From: Euptelea pleiosperma
Taxonomy: Eukaryota > Streptophyta > Magnoliopsida > Ranunculales > Eupteleaceae
Reading direction: 5' to 3'
DNA: 64,000 nucleotides
Assembly (NCBI GenBank): GCA_035048495.1
Contig: CM068548.1
Coordinates: 6,499,464 to 6,563,463 of the forward strand
Positions 1-11,166 of this stretch are shown piece after piece (position 1 is the stretch's first letter; each line of letters starts with the position of its first letter). The notes under the pieces were generated by a model, which saw nothing but the letters and a program-made list of their open reading frames with translations, ran no database searches and was not told the DNA's origin. The position numbers and the translations under genes were made by a program.

Positions 1-1200
1 AACAACGCTAATTTCCAAATATACCACAAACTAATAAAGAATAAATAGTTTTTCCTAAACAATCAATTCTACCCAAATAATCCAATTTGAAGATTCATAA
101 TCGATGAACTAAACTAAATCAAATAGCTTTAAAGCCCTCACAAATCAAAATTGAAAGAGATTTAACAACAAAAAAGCTTACCTGATCATTATGAAGTGGC
201 AATTTGCGATTGGGAGGAGAATCTCTTGCTTTCCAATACCCAACTCAGCAGAACAAAAATGCTGCAATTTCAGACATTAAATTGATGAAATTTTAGGTTA
301 GAAATACAGAAAAAATCGCTCAATCCTATTTTTAGTGAAATGCGATTAAAGCAAGAAATATGGAAATGAAACTGAAGAAATGACAAAATTTATACTAAAG
401 AAATGACAGAAATTTGATGCTAAAGAGGAAAAAAAGGGCCTAGAATCTAAGGAGAAATACTGAACAGTTCTTCTTTGTCATACCAAATCGTTGAATCATG
501 GAACTGTAGGGGGAGCAGTCATCTCTCTGTAGTTCTGACTCTTCTGAGTAATAAAATGTTTAGGGAAAATAGAGAATAGAGAGAGATATATGTAGATAGT
601 TGTTAGATCTTCGGGAAAAGAGAAGGGAGATGGCGAAACCTAAAACAAATGATTTAATAAGCCTACAGAAAAATATTAAAATGAAATAATGAAGAAAAAA
701 TTACTTGGTGGAGTTCATGAGGAACCCTAGAAGAGCTGCAGTCCTTTTTCTTTAACGAAGTTGACGAACGATTGAAGAATCCAACCGACCAAGAGAACCA
801 GCAAAGGAATGAAACCAGCGCGAGGGGTTCGCATTGAGATATAAATTTGCAGAAGCTCTGAAGCAGAGAAGAGACAAAGAAACCTCCATTAAAGATGTGG
901 GGAAATGGAGAGACGCATGTTTTTGGACGAAGAAACCTCCATTGAATGTGTGGGGAGATGGAGAGACATATGTTTTAGGGAGAAAAATCGGCCTTTTGGA
1001 AAAAGGTGATTTGGGAATAGGAAAGAAATGGTGTTTTGGGAAAAAACAATGGAAAAAAGACAGAGATAGCGCCACCTCAGCATAGTCGAGCTTTAGTATA
1101 GATAATAGATGTGGCAGGCCACATATTTGGTACGTTTTTGTGTGAGGGGGTAATAATACTGCTACATGTGCGATACACCTGAATTTTTTTATTTTGAATA
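1..1200. other. Possible 5' noncoding exon of a gene lying to the left, plus a short tandem repeat
   Basis: No protein is recognised here. On the minus strand a good splice-donor-like sequence (ATCAG followed by GTAAGC) lies at 182/181, so the stretch to its right could be a 5' leader exon whose coding part is beyond the window edge. At about 880-982 a unit of roughly 52 bp beginning GAAACCTCCATT occurs twice in tandem; this gives several open frames in which no family is recognisable. The exon idea rests on one donor site only. Confidence 0.2.
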
Positions 1201-1280
1201 ACGTGGTCAGTTTGGATCATGTGAAAATTTGGTGTGGAAAACATTTGTACGTGCAAATTACATTTTCACTCGTTTGGCCA

Positions 1281-2130
1281 ACAACCGACTCAAATCGAAT
1301 ATACTTCCATGGTATATTTTCTTTTCGTCGTTTGGTCTAATCAATATAGATATCTGAATACAAACAAACAATCACAGAAGACAAGAGATTTTTACGTGGA
1401 AACCTTAGCTAAGGAAAAACCACGGGACCACGTCCAGATGGAAAGTATCACTAACTAAAAAATTAAACGAAACAAAGGTTACCTACGTAGCACCTTTGCA
1501 AATACAGTTTCCAACCTTAGCCAAGGCCTACTGTCGATGCGTCCACATCCTCTGAATCAACGCTACGAATCCACAAGCGCCCTTCCAACCAAGAAGCCTT
1601 ATCCGCTTGTTCAGTTTGATATACCCCAAACCTACTGTCGATTGGCCACTCCGGTTTTAATTCTCAACACTCCAGCCTTTGCCGAAGGTAGATGATTCAG
1701 TACACCTTGAACCCTAGTTTGCTCAAAGGTGTTGAGTCACACTGGTACACTCAGGCTACTAGGTCGGATATCTATGTGGAAGACCTAAGCTGAGTAATGG
1801 ATGAAGCACTTGGCTTTGATCAAGAAGAGGAACAAGTTCACAAGATGTGAATGAGATAATAAAGCTTGTTTCTCTTCGAATGGATACTCTAATAAATAAA
1901 CATTTTCTTCTCTCTCTTGAAGTATATAAGAGTCAATGTGTCACTCTGTGTGTGTTTAGAAAAGGTATAGAAGTGTTGTATTTATAGAATTCGTAACCCT
2001 GAGTCTTGTAGAACGTGGGATCGTGGGAACTAAAATTTCGGATTTGAAATAGACTCAATCCGTGTCAAGTCCAATCGATTGTACTCTGAGTCCAATCGAT
2101 TGGGCAAGGTCCAATCGATTGGGATCGTGG
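1281..2130 (-). mobile_element. LTR fragment related to the LTR at 8810-10295
   Basis: About 850 bp can be aligned by eye with the LTR at 8810-10295. Shared blocks include GACTCAAATCGAATATAC, a segment around TTTTTACGTGGAAACCTTAG, and TGTGTCACTCTGTGTGTGTT. It ends in CCAATCGATTGG words but lacks the 62-bp minisatellite and the terminal part of the larger copy. No coding sequence or matching partner lies beside it, so it is an isolated LTR remnant. Minus orientation is inferred from the polypurine tract next to the related copy. Confidence 0.55.
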
Positions 2131-2279
2131 CCCTCTGCAAATCAAGTGAAGAACACTAACAACACTTCATATTCATACTATGCGTTAGACTCTTCAAAAT
2201 GCAGCATAATAAATCAATTCTCATATTTCAGATCGGTATAATTTCTCTATTCCGAACACTAAATCAAGATTCATTCCTT

Positions 2280-2760
2280 AAGATATATATATCAGATCAA
2301 TCTGATATTTCAGTATGTCAATCCAAAGACATAGAGTAATCTGCCAAAAAAAAATTTCAGATCGATCGAACTTTGGGAAGAGTCTCAATGAATTAATATC
2401 TCAAGATCTGGTTGTCTGATCATTCTGAAATTTTAGTATGTTCTATCAGAGACATAAATAAGTTTACCACAAACTTTGTAGGTCGATTGGACTTCGAGAA
2501 GGACCCAAACAATTTTGTATCTCAATATCTAGTCGTCCGATCAATCTAAAATTTTAGTATATCAGATCAGATACATAGAGATGTGCTCGAAAAATTTCAA
2601 GTTGATCAGATTTTAGGAAGATCCTAAACAAATTCGTATCTCATGATCTGGCCGTTGGATCGATCTAAAATTTTAGTATGTCAAATCACATGCATAGATC
2701 CATCTGCTATCTAAATTTCAAGTCGATCCGACCTCTAAAGGAGTCCGATCAAATTTGTAT
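2280..2760. repeat. Diverged tandem repeat, about 4 units of 120 bp
   Basis: Four consecutive units of about 119-122 bp start near 2280, 2399, 2519 and 2639. Each carries the words ATCTGG, GATCAATCT, AAATTTTAGTATGTC, ACATAGAG and AAATTTCAAGTCGATC in the same order. The units are clearly diverged, so the array is old. No coding frame runs through it. It could be noncoding spacer of a retroelement or a small local satellite. Confidence 0.6.
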
Positions 2761-3600
2761 CTCAAGATTCAAATGTCGAGTCGATCGTCAAAATTTATGG
2801 ATCAACTTCATAGGGAAAAGAATATGTAAATCAAATAAACATGGCCTATTATTTTTCAAAATATAATATAAACTTAAATCATAAAAAGAAATGACCTTTG
2901 ATCCCTTCCCAATATTTTACCTTTAATGGAGATTTAGATCTCCACTATTTTTTTTTCTTTGTAGCTCAAAACAAAGATTTCTAACCCACTTTAATGTCTA
3001 TGGTTTGGGCTTTGAAATATATTGGAGGGGCTGATTAAAGATTAAAAAGGGTTGATAGAGATTGATGGAAGACTGAGAGTGTAGGCTTATAATATGGGGA
3101 GGGCTATTGCTTCTCTTTATTGATGAATAATGGGTGAGGATGTTTCATGAGTTTGCTATTTATGGTTGGTTTAATTATAAGTTTAATGAAAGCAAATTAA
3201 AAGAAAATAGTAAATAAAACATTAAGGTAAAGTGGGATGTACGATAGTGGCATGGAGAAGTTTTGGTTTAAGAAAAACAAACAATTAAATATATGGAGAA
3301 GTTTTAGTTCAAAATCATGTAGTATTTAATGAGAAAAATGAATGTTCCTTATGTGAAAATGTGACTTTCTAATTATTAAAGTAATGTTTGTTGCAAATCT
3401 AATGTCTTTGCACATGAAAATGAGATATGTTAATTTCTTAGGCATTAAAATGAGATTGTTTAATGAGATATAATGCACACACACATGTATATTAGACAAG
3501 AATTTAATTTAAAACATGTAGGATGTCGAATTAACTCCATTGGTGATACTATTAACAGTGAAATGTGGACTGCTTCGAAAATCACGACCAAGGGACGCAA
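2761..3600. other. Intergenic, no recognisable feature
   Basis: AT-rich sequence with homopolymer tracts, without a credible exon, terminal repeat or RNA gene. Confidence 0.4.
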
Positions 3601-3684
3601 GAATCGTCAGTCAAAGTCCACTATAATGAATGGTCAAAGGAGAGCCTAGAGCATGTTTAAGAGTTTCGTCATGTGATCTAATCA

Positions 3685-4878
3685 CATATGATTGTGTAAA
3701 ATACAGGAATACACAATCGTATGCCGTTAGACCTGGTACGAATTTCAAGAAAATTGAGTTTGTCAATTTTTATCAGATTAGGCCAAAATCCTCCAGAATT
3801 AACCACATACAGTTGTGTAGGACATAGACCTATACAACCGTATGGCATCATATTTACAAGATCAATCGTCAATTTTGCTAAGAAGGAGAAGCCTTAATTT
3901 CTGAGCCAAACAGTGCAAGATTAGAAAAAGTAATCACATACGGTTGTGTAAAATAGGAAACTACATAACCGTATGGTGTCAGATCTGTTTCTGAGCCAAA
4001 CAGTGCAAGATCAGAAAAAGTAATCACATACGATTGTGTAAAATAGGGAACTACACAATCGTATGGTGTCAGATCTACAAGATCCACCATTGATTTTGAG
4101 ATAAAGGGGCACATGCCCTTTTAACGGTTGAGATGGGTGTAGATGAAAAAAGTAATTGCATACAGTTGTCTAGGCTTAGGAGCTACACAACCCTACAAGG
4201 TTCGATCTGGAAGATCTGCCCTATATCTTGAGATATCAGAGTATTTCTATTTTGACGGCCCAGATCAACTTGATCAAAAAAAGTAATCTCATACGGTTGT
4301 ATAAGAAGATATTTGGAACAAATCTAATGGTTCAGATCTCAAATCAGTTGGTTATATGGGCAGGTTTTCAAGATCAAATGCAGAAGTCATTTTGGTTGTC
4401 CGATCGAGTTTGAACAAGGGAAATACACCGTTGATCAACCATTCTAACAACATACGGTTGTGTAGGATCTCTTCCTACACAACCGTATCCATCTACATTT
4501 CCAAAAATAGCCTTCATCTGACTAGAAAACCACCCATGCCCTTTTCTTTGAGATGCGTGCCCAATCTTGGAAAACAAATCACATATTGTGTAGGACCTCT
4601 TCCTACATAACCATATCCTCTTACATTCCCAGAAATATCCCCCATTTGGCCAAAAAACTACATATGCCCCTTTTCTCGAGATGCGTGGATGATCCATCAA
4701 TTTTAACCACATACGGTTGTGTAGCACATCCTACTACACAACCGTATCCCCTCACATTCCCAGAATTACTCCCCATTTGGCTAGAATACCACCTATGCCC
4801 ATTTCCTCGAAATTCGCATAGAATCTGTCAGATTGGATGACATACAGTTGTGTAGGATCTCTAACTACACAACCGTAT
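3685..4878. repeat. Array of about ten imperfect hairpins (CATACGGTTGTGTAGG / CCTACACAACCGTATG)
   Basis: Short palindromes recur at 3685-3723, 3806-3844, 3937-3975, 4027-4065, 4159-4196, 4290-4303 (left arm only), 4451-4488, 4582-4616, 4710-4747 and 4841-4878. Arms are 14-17 bp and loops about 5-14 nt. The unit at 4451-4488 has a perfect 16-bp stem. Two units, 3898-3987 and 3988-4077, are a recent 90-bp tandem duplication; the others are spaced about 90-160 bp. Shared spacer words include CAGATCT and ATGCCC. About 100 bp downstream lies a TATA-like CTATAAATAGAGG. The array may be a U3/promoter repeat of an LTR element or a local tandem family; function is unknown. Confidence 0.75.
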
Positions 4879-4977
4879 ATAGTTACTTTGTAAAGATTAT
4901 TTGTGATTTTTTATGTATTTCACCATTTTTTCCTCAAAAAGGTGAGTCTGCAACATGTGTAGACCCCTCCTAGAATT

Positions 4978-5160
4978 CTATAAATAGAGGATCTTAGGGA
5001 TAAAAACGTGAGGATATTTTTTCTAATTTAAAAATAGGCTTATACTCTGTTGAATTCATCTAGAATTTGACTTAGTGTTTTCCTTTAGACTTGTGATCAA
5101 TCCAAGAAGAAATACAAAACTATTTCCACATTTACTTCGTTATTTTCTTCAAACAAGGTA
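4978..5160 (+). promoter_or_regulatory. TATA-like box followed by a donor-like site
   Basis: CTATAAATAGAGG at about 4978-4990 is a good plant TATA context. A donor-like CAAGGTAAGAAAT lies about 170 bp downstream at 5155-5167. Together with the upstream hairpin array this looks like a promoter and short leader exon, of an LTR or of a noncoding transcript. No coding sequence is recognised downstream. Confidence 0.3.
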
Positions 5161-5373
5161 AGAAATATAATGCTCACATTGGCTAGATGTTCTTCTTCTA
5201 AGGACTTCTATGGTAAACACATTATACATGGCGACTTGAATGTTCATCACTTAATCCTAAGATGATGTACTTAAGCAATTGAACAAGTCTATCCTTTGTG
5301 GGTCCTCTGATTCTACTTAGGATAGGTAAACAGGCAATAATCTGGGATTAGAACATCATCAAGACCGGAGAAT

Positions 5374-7168
5374 TGTTACGCCTTAATTTTGACACCCGAA
5401 CCCGAGCCGAATGCCTGTGGATCGGCCCATTTACTCGAAATCTAGGGTGTGAAAAAATAATAAAGGAAAATAGAATCTCACAGTTTATAACGAGATATCG
5501 ATAGTTCAAAATTTACTAGGGTCTCAAAATCATGATCTTTGATAGCTAACGTCATCCGTAACACACAAAGTCAAAAAAGAATCGATGATCTACTAATCAT
5601 GATTCACCAAAAGGTCTCATCTATCCCACAATCCAAATAATATAAAATAATGAATTTATTACATGAATTTATAAGCAATAAAATCCATGTTGCTAAAAAT
5701 ATTCTTCTTCAAGGTTTGGCTCATGCTCATCGGCATCGCATGTCTCATCGCCTACTCCGTCCACTAGTTGTAGTTCCTCTCCGTACCCTTCTTCGTACGT
5801 CTCGGCCACGATTTCATCCAAATCTGAAAGTGGTGGTTATAGGAGTGAGTCAAGTGCTCACTCGGGTTTTTCACCACAAACATGATTCAAACAATACAAG
5901 ATATATAGACATATGTTCGCATAAATTAAATTGCCAAACAGTAATATCATGGTCATAATGAATGCATGAACAATTTATCAAAAGTAATACACAACCCACA
6001 CAGGGAGTCTTCTCGGGGTTTTCGGGTCTTTCACCCTGGAGAACTCACTCTCAACTTGCTTTATCGATTCTGAGTCGAAAATACAATACATGCCTTCATA
6101 TATATGAGAAATTATTGAAATTGTAAATATTCACGCAGAGGATCTCCAGTACGAAACAGATAGAATCCACACAGGGTATCTCTAATACAAAATGGGTAGA
6201 ATCCATACAGGGGAACTCTAATACAGAACAGATGGAATCCACACTGGGGATCTCCAATATATAATCGGCTACCAATTACAGTTTAACAATAAAACATGCT
6301 CACAAGTCCATGACTAGTATTGAAAGAATCAAGAGAAGGGTACCTACCTTTGATCGCTTTTCCAAGATTTCACCTCAATTTTTTTAACTGGCCCTCTTCA
6401 CGTAATTTCAACTCAAGATTATTGAACCTTCAATTTTGATGATTGAGTTAGAAGTATGCTTGCCAAAAATAAAGTTCTAAAACTTGAATTGGTTCTACAG
6501 GGTCATTGGAGTCAATGTTATCCTCGCCAGAGTTAGGTAACGATCAAAATATTATTATTTTATTTATTTTATTATTTTTCACAATGTTATCGATAATGAT
6601 ATCACTAAGCCTATATTCTTGGATTAGGTCGATACAACATAGTGAGTTCGTTCATCTGAAACATCCAACTAATGGGTCTTGCCCATGAGTCATGCAACCT
6701 ACGAATCGGACGATTATAAAAGAATGGGGAACTAAGTAAGTAAATAAGGGTTTTACAAAAATTAGTTTTTTATAACCTAATTAATATTGTTAGAAAAGTC
6801 TCGTTTGATCTCAAATAATTCCATGAAGGAATGGGCCATACGGTCAAAGGGGTTGTGAGCCTAGTTCCAAACAATACATAAAAGATAGATGATGTACGAT
6901 CTAAAGAAGATACAGGAATAAAGAAAAAGAAAACTAAAGATCTTACCCGAGTGGCTGCCGGTTGGAGGGATTCTTCAAAGATGTAGGATGATGGTTTGTA
7001 CTTGTTAGGTTTAGGTTGAGTTAGCTAATATTGATCACACGGTGGTCTCCAATGAAGATGACGACTCCAGATCTGGCTTGGGCTGTAGTTCCTTGACTGA
7101 TCATGTAGGAATAGACATGTAGCCCCTTTGGATCAGTCAGTTGCGATGGTAAAATTATGGGGTGTTAA
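5374..7168 (+). mobile_element. Candidate old solo LTR (Gypsy-like ends)
   Basis: The left edge reads TGTTACGCCTTAATTTTGAC and the right edge has ATGGGGTGTTAAC, reminiscent of Gypsy LTRs that start TGTYACGCC and end GGGGTGT-ACA. Inside are an (AA)TCTGAAAGTGGTGGTTATA-type segment and GAGTGAGTCAAGTGCTCACTC, a style common in plant Gypsy LTRs. No clean target duplication was found and no pol sequence is present, so the boundaries are tentative. Confidence 0.3.
6130..6275. repeat. Minisatellite, about 3 units of 36-38 bp
   Basis: The unit contains GATCTCTAATACAGAACAG followed by ATAGAATCCACACAGGG. Copies begin near 6139, 6177 and 6213, with a partial copy at 6256. It is embedded in the candidate LTR. 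Confidence 0.55.
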
Positions 7169-8800
7169 CTGTTATGAGAGCCTAAAAGCAATCGCTAAAA
7201 ATAATGATGATCGATCGTTGGATTTGGGCATATTGCATGGGTTTGGTTTCAACCATTGGCTTAATATACTATGGGGTAAAAGGCGGTGGAGAATTGGAGG
7301 TTGAATCAAGCAAAAGAAGCAAAATAATAGAATCACATGTGAAGTTTGCGATGTGCACCTGCTGCTCAATTCAGACGGTGTAAAATAGAGAACATAGGAG
7401 ATGAAATCTCTATCACTTCGGGTCAAAACCAGATGGTTTTAAAATAATAAAATAAAAAACAAACGAGGTGAAAGGATCAAGAAAGAAAAGAGCCGTTACC
7501 TATATGGAGAATTGTTGTTGGATGGAATCAAAGTGGAGGTCTTGATCAATGGTTGGGGAATTCCTATGAAGATGACGGCTAAAGATCTGGCTATGTTGTT
7601 GTCCCTTGACTGACCACCATAGAATATGACAGTAAGAAGAGATGACGTTGATCATATGGTGGAGTTGCAACAGCTTCACATGATCTATAGTTATGGGAAA
7701 TCGAGATTCTTCTAAGGAACCAAGAGATAACATATGTAAATGGGTTGCAGCATTCCTTGGTCTTCAACATGTTGTGGTTGATGATCAAGAAAAAGAAGAT
7801 GATGGCCACAGCCGCTCCATCGATGGATAGAAAAAAAAATGAAGAGTTGGAGGCAGTTTGCAGGTCCTGAGGTTTCTATTATAGGTAGGTTTCTTTGAAA
7901 GGGTTTAGGTTGGGAAGAGGAATATATACGATCAAAGGTGAGAAGTTTTGAACAGTCATGATTTCAATTCAAAAGGGTTTAGGTCTTGGTCAAAGGTAAG
8001 GAGAATTATCTGGTGGGGAGATTATGTTTTGATGCAACACGTTGTTGCACTAGAGAACACCGTGATGAATGGGTTGGTCGGCTTTGCATTGGGGTATTTG
8101 CCAAAGAATAAATAATTATATAACTATTTTTGACATGGTCCAAGTGTTGGCCACGTAGGGTTAAAATGAACAATTTGATAATAGTAGTTAGTTATCATAG
8201 ATATGAATAGGTATGTTAGTGGTAAGGGTTGGGTTGGGTTTGTTATGGTGTTTTTGAAACACCAAAAGATGATAAGGTTTGGGTACCTAGGCTTACGCAA
8301 GAGGATGGGTAGCATTAACTAGGATACGGTCATGATTAAGAGGTATTTGTTGACTTTTAAAATAAACAAAAGGTTTGGAAATGTTTTAACAAAGGCTGAT
8401 TAAAATATAATAGTTTAATCAAAGAAAAATATGTATATAATACTTGAGTTTCACTTAACCCACTTACTTATCCATTAAGTAGTTCATACTTAGTCTAAAT
8501 ATATGCATTAATTATACCTTAGCTTATAATTCCATTAATGTAACTATGTATTACATTATAATTAACATACTCAACCTATAGTGCTATAAATTTGTAAGTG
8601 TCATTATACAAAGATAATTTAGCTTTAATACATATAGGGTTGTATGGTATATTATGAAATAGCAATCGGTCCATTTTCTTTAATCTAATGTACCTAGAAG
8701 GGGGGGGGGTTGATTCGGTATTTAAAATTAATTATACCTACACAGTTTTACTAATCTATGGTAAGGGAACAAAATCTCATGTCTTAGTTGTTTGATAAAA
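7169..8800. other. Noncoding region with a duplicated module
   Basis: A module with GAAGATGACG, AGATCTGGCT and CCTTGACTGA occurs at about 7051-7105 and again at about 7566-7614, the second more diverged. The rest is AT-rich with short open frames that resemble no known family. Nothing else can be supported. Confidence 0.35.
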
Positions 8801-8809
8801 GATTATCAC

Positions 8810-10295
8810 AACTGACTCAAATCGAATATACCTCTGTGGTATATTTTCTTTTCGTCGTTTGGTCTAATCAAGATAGATAACGGAATACAAATAAATAATC
8901 ACACAAGACAAGAGATTTTTACGTGGAAACCTTAGCCAAGGAAAAACCACGGGACCACGTCCAGATGGAAAGTATCACTAACTGAAAAGTTAAACAAAAC
9001 AAAGGTTTCTTATGTAGCATTGTTGCAAATACAGCTTCCAACCTTAGCCAAGGCCTACTGCTGATGCGTCCACGTCCTCTTAATCAATACTATGAATCCA
9101 CGCACGCCCTTCCAGTCAAGAAGCATTGTCCGCTTGTTCAATTTGGTATACCCCAAACCTACCGTCGATCGGTTGCTCCGATTTTAAGTCTCAATACTCC
9201 CATCTTTGCCGAAGGTGAATGATTCAATACACCTTGAACCCTAGGTTGCTCAATGGTGTTGAGTCACATTGGTACTCTCAGGCTACTAGGTCGAATATCT
9301 AAGTGGAAGACCTAAGCTGAGTAATAGATCAAGCATTGGCTTTGATCAAGAAGAGGAACAAGCTCAAAAGATATTAACGAGAAAATAAGCTTCTTACTCT
9401 TCGAACGGACACTTTAATAAAAGAACATTTTCTTTTCTCTCTTGAAGTATTGTGTCACTCTGTGTGTGTTTAGAGAAGGTATAGAAGGATTGTATTTATA
9501 GAATTTGTTACCCTTAGTCTTGTAGAATGTAGGAGAGTGGAACCTAGAATTTTGGATCTGAGAAAGACTCAAATTGTGCTAAGTTCAATCGATTGTACTT
9601 TGATTGGCATCAAATAAGTTTATGTCCCAAAGGCTCCAATCGATTTTACAGAGGTTTACAATCAATTGGCCTCAAATAAGTTTCTGTCCTGAAGGCACCA
9701 ATCGATTTTATAGAGGTCTCCAATCGATTGGGCTCTAATCATGTTCTGTCTCGTAGACTCCAATCGATTTTACAGATGTGTCCAATTGATTGGGCTTTGA
9801 TCATGTTCTGCCTCTTAGCCTCCAATCGATTTTACAGAGGTCTCCAATCGATTGGGCTTTTATCATGTTCTGCCTTATAGCTTCCAATTGATTTTACAGA
9901 GTCCTCTAATCGATTGGGCTATGTCCAATTGATTGGAACTTGTCCAATCGATCGGACTCTCCCAAAAGTCAATATCTTTGACTAAGACTCGGGTTTGTCC
10001 AATGACTAGGTTTGACTATTATATTTATTTTAAACATATTCTTATGGCTACTAAGTCACTTACCTTCCTAGGCGATCGTACACGATCTATAACCGACAAA
10101 TGGGCAGTTACTCAGATGACTCATGTCGTCAATCGTGTGATTCTTGCTGTCTCTGTCTTCTAGTCTTCATGTAATCGGCGAAGTATGCATACCACGGCAT
10201 CTTCACATTACACTGGTGCTCGTAGGAACGGTTACAAGAATATTTTTATGTCAAGTAGAATCTTTGCCAAATTGAATATGAAAATATTCCTTACA
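8810..10295 (-). mobile_element. 3' LTR of a deleted Copia (Sirevirus-like) element
   Basis: On the minus strand the LTR begins TGTAAGGAATATTTTC at 10295 and runs left to about 8810. It is preceded on that strand by a polypurine tract, GCCAAAGGAGGAGATTG (10296-10312), a form typical of Sirevirus-type Copia elements. It contains a 62-bp minisatellite at 9636-9920 and shares about 850 bp with the fragment at 1281-2130. The outer (left) edge is not sharply defined and no target duplication was confirmed. Confidence 0.6.
9636..9920. repeat. 62-bp minisatellite, about 4.6 units, rich in CCAATCGATTGG
   Basis: Unit starts at 9636, 9698, 9760, 9822 and 9884 give an exact 62-bp period. Each unit has CCAATCGATTTTACAGAGG, then the palindrome CCAATCGATTGG, then a segment like CATGTTCTGCCTCGTAG. 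The companion LTR copy at 10641-10800 has only about 2.5 units, so the array has changed length. Confidence 0.8.
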
Positions 10296-10640
10296 ATCTC
10301 CTCCTTTGGCAATTCCGTGACAAAAAAAAACTTTTAATCATATAGAAGGTAAACAAAAATTAATTACAATCCCACCATCTTAAATGATTCATTCACTATC
10401 TCACAATCTTTCGGAGATAATCAAACAGATAATAGAATAGCTTTTGATATGTTCCCTACACATTCTACTAACAACACATACTAAGTAATATCATCGGCAA
10501 TCAATAAATCATTAAAATGCAGTGAGTTAATTATGCACATCACAAGTAGAGAAATATGTAAAATATTGAAACAATTTTACTCCCCTGAAATTTTTCTCCC
10601 CCTATCTCATGCAACTACTAGTTTACCTTATATGATTTTC
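10296..10640 (-). mobile_element. Residual internal region of the Sirevirus-like element
   Basis: About 345 bp between the two LTR copies. On the minus strand it ends in the polypurine tract that abuts the left LTR and includes a purine-rich segment around AGATAGGGGGAGAAAAATTTC, as found in the noncoding tail downstream of Sirevirus pol. All of gag and pol is missing. Confidence 0.5.
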
Positions 10641-11166
10641 TATGTGTCCAATCGATTGGGCTTTGATCATGTTCTGCCTCGTAGCTTCCAATCAATTTTA
10701 CAGAGGTCTCCAATTGATTATGCTTTTATTATGTTCTGCCTCGTAGCTTCCAATCGATTTTACAGAGTCCTCCAATCGATTGGGCTATGTCCAATCGATT
10801 GGAACTTGTCCAATCGATCGGACTCTCCCAAAAGTCAATATATTTGACTAAGACTCGGGTCAGTCTAATGACTAGGTTTGACCATTATATTTTATTCATT
10901 TTAAACTTATTCTTATGACCACTAAGTCATTTACCTTCATAAGCGAGCGTACACGATTTATAACCAACAAATGGACAGTTACTCAGATGACTTCTGTCGT
11001 CAACCGTTTGATTCTTGCTGTCTCTGTTTTCTAGTCTTCACGTAGTCGGCAAAGTATGCGTACCACGACATCTTTACACTACACTGGTGCTCGTAGGAAC
11101 GGTTACAAGAATATTTTTATATCAAATGAAATCTTTGCCAAATTGAATATGAAAATATTCTTTACA
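10641..11166 (-). mobile_element. Truncated 5' LTR of the same element
   Basis: It begins on the minus strand with TGTAAAGAATATTTTC at 11166 and matches the left LTR through the GTAACCGTTCCTACGAGC and CCAATCGATTGG segments. It stops at about 10641 inside the minisatellite, directly against the residual internal piece. The truncation lies on the inner side, consistent with a single deletion that removed the rest of this LTR and nearly the whole interior. Confidence 0.6.

Noticed and set aside
1234..1458. 74-codon plus-strand frame
   Set aside because: It runs across the edge of the LTR fragment and overlaps sequence shared with another LTR, so it is not a gene.
3685..4878. CRISPR array
   Set aside because: The repeats are diverged hairpins with related, not unique, spacers, no cas genes are present, and the DNA is a plant nuclear segment.
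5374..7168. Confident Gypsy solo LTR
   Set aside because: The ends look right but no target duplication could be shown, so it is listed only as a low-confidence candidate.
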